A stretch of DNA of 64,000 nucleotides from Brevipalpus yothersi (lineage: Eukaryota; Arthropoda; Arachnida; Trombidiformes; Tenuipalpidae). The notes under the pieces were generated by a model. It was not told the DNA's origin. It did not search any database and saw only the letters and a list, made by a program, of their open reading frames with translations. The translations under genes and the position numbers were made by a program. This document shows, in pieces, positions 58,886-64,000 of this stretch. Each line of letters starts with the position of its first letter. The first letter of the stretch is position 1. The stretch is from NCBI GenBank assembly GCA_003956705.1, contig QZCP01000446.1, positions 1-64,000 on the forward strand, given 5' to 3'.

Positions 58886-59429
58886 GCACTAGTAAATGAA
58901 TGAATTTGCTCCATGAGCACTATTTTGTATATTTATAAAGCAATTTACCACCAGAATTCACGATATGTTCGCCAATTTTTTCTCTGTACTCTGAGCTGAA
59001 GAGATGATCGTGAATTCTGATAGCGGAAGCTAGATCATTGATCTTTGATCATTTACAATTATCGATGATGCTGGGGAGAGTTTATTCGTTCACTTCAATG
59101 CTTTCCCGGCACCGTAGAATATTGCTATATTGAATATTGATAGAAGTTGGTTCTTCTAACAGCTTCTCTCATGAGACCAAATCTTGAGTTTTGATGGCTG
59201 ATTCTGTGAATATGGATCAGATTTTCTTCTCTAGATCGATATTTAACTCATGGTTCTCGATAATGATATTGACCAAGTATTTTATCACCTCGGAAAGTAG
59301 CAGAAAGAATCGGACTCAACAACATCCTATTTATTTGCACACCTTAGCCCTAGAAACAAAGATCGAGGACTTCAATCATGAGCTGGACAGTGGGAAGTCT
59401 GTCTGTTTGATAAATTTTTGTCAGCAGTT

Positions 59430-60680
59430 CACATGAGAGCGTTGATTATTTGAGCCTTGATGAGATCAGAATACTTTCCTCACCTTTGTATCTCTTATAA
59501 TAGTGAGCATAAATTTTAAAAAACTTTGACTTGGGACTATAATAACATAGGCAAGCGAACTTATCTTCATATAAACAAGTACCAATGACAAGGTTACATT
59601 TCTCTGGCCAAAACCAATCAATATCCTGTAAAATCGTAGCAGCTTTCACTGCAATGTCTTCGAATTTTCTAAGAAGTTTCACTGGATCCAGAAAATCCAA
59701 AAGTTCTTGATATTCTGATTTAGGTATTGCCCCGACCCTCCTGAGTAAAGGTTCGATCAAATAGAGATATTTGTTGACGATAGCTTCCAAATGCTCTACT
59801 TGGGTTTTGTACTCTTCTTGAGGGCATTTACCATCCTCGTCCTGAACAACGTGTCGATGGAAAAAAGGTCTGTAGATTGGTCGATTGGGACATATTTCCA
59901 TGTAAACTGCAGTCAAATTCCATTTCTCAGCGATTTCTGAAGCTTTGTTCTCAATTTCAAACAGATCAATCGAGGTAAGAGTATTTTTGGCTTCTGCGAG
60001 AATGCTTTTTTCTTTTTCAGTGAGTTTCTCTTGATTCTTGGAAACTGATTCAATTGATCTCATGAAATAATTGAAGTTTTGTTTCAAATCGGTTACCCAG
60101 TCATCGACTTCCTCATATTGTCTTCCAATTGCTCGATCCTGTATGATGGGGGTGAAAGCTTAACCGAAAGGTGGATCAGATTATTTCTTTCTATGATGGA
60201 TCGAATACACATGGATTCTAACGAAACTCACCATATGCTGATACAATAACTGTGAGGATGTGGAGAAACCACATCATCTTTGTTAAGGAGAGGAGAACAA
60301 TTTCAATTCCAAATGAATCGCACCAATAGACCGTAAATAACTGACTCTTAGCTATGAGCTCCTGTCAATGAGGAATCAAAGATAACTGAAAATAGGAATC
60401 ACAGCAATTCCTAATAAATAGTCAGGAAACCTATTACCAAGTGCTTATTATCATGTTTCTCCCCGCGGAGTATAAGCTTCCAGTCTATCGCTCTCACTCT
60501 CAAAAAATTTGCTGCTATTATTCAACATAGAAACTCCCACAATAATTGATTCCTCCTACTTCTCATCACCAGGGAGTCGATGAAAGATCATCCTCTCTCC
60601 TTATATAATCACTCATATCTCTAATCCTACATCTTCACATTACGAATAACTAGCATGCAGTCTGGTTGGAAATATTTGCA
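59430..60680. repeat. Inverted duplication, right arm (partner 51507-52760)
   Basis: Contains A4 and the start of the A4/B4 intergenic region; near-identical reverse complement of the left arm. Confidence 0.85.
59446..60277 (-). CDS. Family A secreted cysteine protein, member A4
   Basis: Exon 1 (60277-60232) encodes MMWFLHILTVIVSAY and exon 2 (60131-59446) the rest, 243 residues, with the same intron position, phase and six cysteines as A3. In the shared 213-residue part I count 7 amino-acid differences from A3, five of them Lys/Glu charge swaps, against about 14 silent base changes. That ratio points to purifying selection after a recent duplication. A minus-strand AATAAA is at 59335-59330, 111 bases past the stop. 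Block B copy 4 starts about 450 bases away in the opposite direction. Confidence 0.87.
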
Positions 60681-60724
60681 TTGATTGCATTCAAAAGGAG
60701 AATCATAGGTTTCCGAACTGGTGT

Positions 60725-61036
60725 TTCCATCCGATTGCCTCGACTCTTGCTGCTCTAAATGGTTCCATCATGGGGAAATTAATCCATCACTATCTGATCC
60801 GAAGACTAACTGCTTAGAGATATTCACTATTTTATCTGAAAAAATGCAAATAAACTGACAATCATAAGTATAATACCCAAAGAAAGAGAAAATCATTCAT
60901 CGTTTCATGCCAGAGATGAACAGGAAGCTCACATTCGTTAGCTCATCAAATATTGGAAAATGGGGCTTTGCGTTTTTGATTGGTGATTTCATTTGTTTAT
61001 CATTCTTAATATGACTCCAAGAGTGTATTGAAGTGA
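60725..61036 (+). pseudogene. Block B, copy 4, decayed
   Basis: Head to head with A4. The landmarks CGATTGCCTCGACTCTTGC, GGGGAAATTAATCCATCAC, AGAGAAAATCATTCATCG and the closing GTGAATATGAA are all present, but several stops interrupt the frame. Confidence 0.55.
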
Positions 61037-61059
61037 ATATGAAAAATGGAGTGATGCTA

Positions 61060-61930
61060 AGGGTGAGGCATTATTTTCCCATCTATATAGCATATAAACA
61101 GTGCCTCTCCTCAAGGAATGATCATTCTTGCATATTTTTCCAGTTTAGTTATCCAAAAATGAAACTTTACCTCTCTTCAGGTCTTCGTTATCACGATAGA
61201 ATTAGAGATGATGAACTAAATTGATCATCGACTCTCATTTCATCAAAAAAATAAACGGGCTCAACGATTTCTGATTACATGTGACTTGCATTCATTTACA
61301 AAAGTCATGCATATTCCTCCATTCTTAAAAAATCCAACCATGAATGCATTATCAGCTCCTGGATTTCTTTTCCATCTTCACCTAGTCAGTATATTCCTAA
61401 AAGAAAAAAATTCCAATGGAAATATTCTTCATTAGCTCCAGCAATTGTGCTTAAACTTCTCTTTACACCTCTTCTCCAGTCAATGTTCACATTCTTTACC
61501 ATACCCATACTATCGAGTGGGCTGTTGTTTTTATTGTTCAAATGCTGGGGCAATTGCCTGTCGGCCTATCTATGTTGAGTGAATTTAATGATCATCTCAT
61601 ATTATGCAGTCATTAGCATCATTTTTGCATCCTCTGTGTCCATTCTGGCTATTTTGTGTCAGACATCAATCAATAATTCTTTCCCACACTGGATAGAACC
61701 GAAATGAGAAGTGGCTTGGCCATATCACTTCTGATGGTTTCAGATTCATGCGATTCCGAGTATAGATTGAGGAAAAGAGCCAAATGTATGAAAATGCGGT
61801 TCATTGGGCTTTTCTTCCCAAAATTCTGTATACCCTCATGATAAATATCAACCTTAACTATTGTTGTCGCAGAAAGGAGTTTTTCAGGCTGAAATTAAGA
61901 GTTCATTTATAGCATCAACTTGGTCTACTG
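61060..61930 (-). pseudogene. Block X, copy 5 (inverted), 5' and middle parts
   Basis: Matches 11690-12530 along its length. On the minus strand NLKPSEVIWPS and MDTEDAKMMLMTA can be read, with stops (for example in the segment equivalent to YAERKLSQ). The 3' third with the ENTPSGRGL frame is missing: the match ends at the junction with block B near 61060. Confidence 0.5.
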
Positions 61931-61934
61931 TTGG

Positions 61935-62640
61935 GTTACCTACAGAATGAAGCTACTGCTCCAGAGATGATCAATATTCACAGTCCCTCTCATTCTATCC
62001 ACACTGGGGATTAGGTTGAGCCTCTTAATTTTTCGAGAAACAGAGAGAATTATCCATCTTTCTGGGATTTTTTTTCTTGCTTTTCATCATCGAAATAGGA
62101 CTGGAATAGATGAGAGGAATAGGGAAAGAGGAAATATGAAGAGAAGTTTTTCCCCAGAATGCATTATTCTCGGCTAATGCAGAGGATAGCAAAGCTGTTC
62201 ATGCATGTGTAGAGATGATCAATTTTTATTTTCTCTAAGCTTCTACTTCTTGATTGTTTATGAATGATCTCATTTGTTAGGATTATATTTTCTCACTTTC
62301 AATCATTTAACTCACTTACTATCAATATCCTCATTCTGATTTATCAACACTTCCCACTTATATTTAAGATGATGATATTGTGTTCATGACATTTGTCAAG
62401 TAACTAGCTAGAATTTTATCTAAAAACGATTTAGATCAAAATTAGATTCACTTTTCATTCTATTACTTTTCAGTAGAATCCTTCAACTGTCCTCATTTTC
62501 AACACTCCGCATATTCATCTATTATTAGCAACAATACTCATCAATTTTCTTATGCAAAGCTTCTAAGAATTTCATTATTACATTGGATTAGAGTATTTGA
62601 ATGAATTGGGTCACAACAACATTCATTCAATTTTTAGACT
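61935..62640. other. No recognisable gene
   Basis: AT-rich DNA with short frames only. Confidence 0.4.
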
Positions 62641-62659
62641 TGTTACAAGTAACATATAG

Positions 62660-62800
62660 ATTTGAGAACTTCAGTCCTGAACCAGATTCGAACCCCGTTT
62701 ATCATATTCATTTCATATGTTTTATCGATCACACTGAACTGCTGACTTATTATTATACATTCATATTCTATTTGATTCTCGATACTCATTAGAACCAACA
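62660..62800 (-). mobile_element. Possible tRNA-derived SINE fragment
   Basis: On the minus strand a perfect B-box-like GGTTCGAATC (62694-62685) is preceded at about 45-50 bases by CAGCAGTTCAGTGTGATCG, a poor A-box match. It cannot fold as a complete tRNA. Confidence 0.3.
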
Positions 62801-62819
62801 TTTCTTTACACATGATAAC

Positions 62820-63070
62820 CTCCTTCGATCTTGGCTCTCCTTTCATTCATGTCAATTCAAATTTTAATAGTTGCTTAGCTCATTTCAATCACGGTACAAC
62901 TTGAAAAATACTCTATTGAAGCCATTCATCTTCAAAATGATCAGAAATCGATAACATTCATTTTTCCCGATCAGTGAATCATCCCGATAAGTCATCCACA
63001 GCCTGTCTTACTTTTTCTGCCTTTTACTCTTTTCTCTTCGCGTTCCAATAAAAATCCAGCACTTATACAA
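62820..63070 (-). repeat. Part of block X (inverted), matching 14040-14280
   Basis: The reverse complement shares GAGAGCCAAGATCG, GGCAGAAAAAG and the intervening GTTGTACC.TGATTGAAATGA with copy 3. It continues the inverted block X copy 5 across an intervening insertion. Confidence 0.55.
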
Positions 63071-63074
63071 GGAG

Positions 63075-64000
63075 CTAGACATTGAACGAAAATTAGTCTG
63101 AATATACATCATTCCAGCTTCATTATGCCTGTACATTGATAGATGGATTCAATATGGTGTGAACTCCTTCTATACTCGCCAATGAAATGGTAATGTCGGG
63201 ATTCACAAGACATGGATAACTGTCCATGATGGAGAACATAACCCTGGTGTTAGTCTTTCATCATTATTAGGAGATTTTCAACATCCAAATCGGAGGATCA
63301 TTCATGAGAACTCATGCAATAGCTATTATACTCTCCTCTTGTTTTTCTTGGTGAATTAGGGAAGGAAGCTTGATTTATCAGATATTAAGCTTGATTTCGG
63401 TGAATTCCCAGTGAGGATCAAAATATACAAAGTTGACAACGAGTTTCTAGGCTTATTAGTTCTCTGCCGAAAGCCAATTCTCAGAATATAATATACCATT
63501 CATACTCGCTGCGGTATCAACTATTGAGTTATTCCCGATCACTGATGACATGAGTTATCAGAGAGAATAAATGAAATGTATATTTGCTCTCACGACTTGA
63601 AATGATCATCAGCATCTTTCACTCTTCCAATCTCTGAATATTTTCTCAATTTCTCCCATGATTCTATTCTAGTTTGATCTTTTTTGGACCAATTTCAGTA
63701 CTTCTGCTGAGTAGAGTCTCGAGCCAAGTATCTAGTTCCTATGTATTTGCTTGATTTCACCCTATCTTCCACAATTCAGGACAATTCCCAGCTAATATGA
63801 GTGGGAAAATGATGAAAAAAAATTGGCTGATTGATACAGTCTTTTCAGTTGACTTGAACACTTTATTCATATAGCATGAATCGATTTTGAAATGATTTGA
63901 AACCACAACGCTGAACAGTGAGAAGAGGGAGAAATTTTTCAAGGGATTGAGTCCATTTCCCAAATCATTGAAACTTTTTTTATCAGGAATGAAACCAAAT
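63075..64000. other. No recognisable gene
   Basis: AT-rich DNA with only one short minus-strand frame (63963-63757) lacking motifs. Confidence 0.4.

Noticed and set aside
62660..62800. A tRNA gene on the minus strand (perfect GGTTCGAATC)
   Set aside because: No acceptor or anticodon stem can be formed around it; at most a SINE fragment.
1..64000. CRISPR arrays, rRNA genes, bacterial operons or integrons
   Set aside because: No evenly spaced direct repeats, no rRNA-like sequence, and the genes are intron-containing eukaryotic ones.

Overview
This is eukaryotic nuclear DNA, most likely from an arthropod; a chelicerate such as a mite is possible but not shown. The grounds are AT-rich sequence, short introns with GT-AG ends, a TATA box plus TCAGT initiator at one gene, AATAAA signals at expected distances, (GA)n tracts, and a mixed load of pogo, Ty3/gypsy, Ty1/copia, MULE and MITE-type elements. 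No bacterial gene organisation is present.

Host genes are few. They are: the last exon of an unidentified gene (38-285); a three-exon gene for a small secreted protein (12893-13345); a possible two-exon single-pass membrane protein (20957-21269); a 16-exon secreted M13 (neprilysin-like) protein (21930-26805) that has lost its zinc-binding residues; and four two-exon genes, called family A here, for about 242-residue secreted proteins with five or six cysteines (39163-39991, 43776-44603, 51900-52731, 59446-60277). I recognise family A as no known family. Two of its members form an inverted duplication whose differences are mostly silent, so they look functional.

Much of the rest is a dispersed, rearranged segmental repeat. 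One unit reads roughly: block X (broken multi-exon gene-like sequence), block F, family A on the opposite strand, block B head to head with A, block J and block G. Copies or parts lie at 4.1-10.4 kb, 10.5-12.5 kb (inverted), 13.6-19.9 kb, 38.3-42.0 kb, 46.0-47.9 kb, 51.2-54.3 kb (B6 and G inverted) and 56.9-63.1 kb (partly inverted). A is replaced by a copia relic in the first unit and deleted in the third. Block B keeps a common reading frame and stop codon in three copies and may be a second gene family.

Mobile elements: a complete pogo-like transposon with an open transposase (522-2062); a 5'-truncated copia relic ending in a 3' LTR (about 6310-8395); a MULE transposase fragment (16565-17165); a transposon fragment coding for a C48-like protease and PHD finger (28030-28500); a full-length, very young gypsy element with near-identical LTRs (30365-35560) that has a consensus -1 frameshift site but carries a stop codon in RT and a frame break in gag; two older gypsy relics (36346-38215, 50920-51160); and a MITE (48144-48682). 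A heat-shock-element array between two divergent TATA boxes lies at 49168-49228 with no gene attached.

The best candidates for something undescribed are family A with its partner block B, and the inactive M13 protein beside them. All percentages and alignments implied here were judged by eye.
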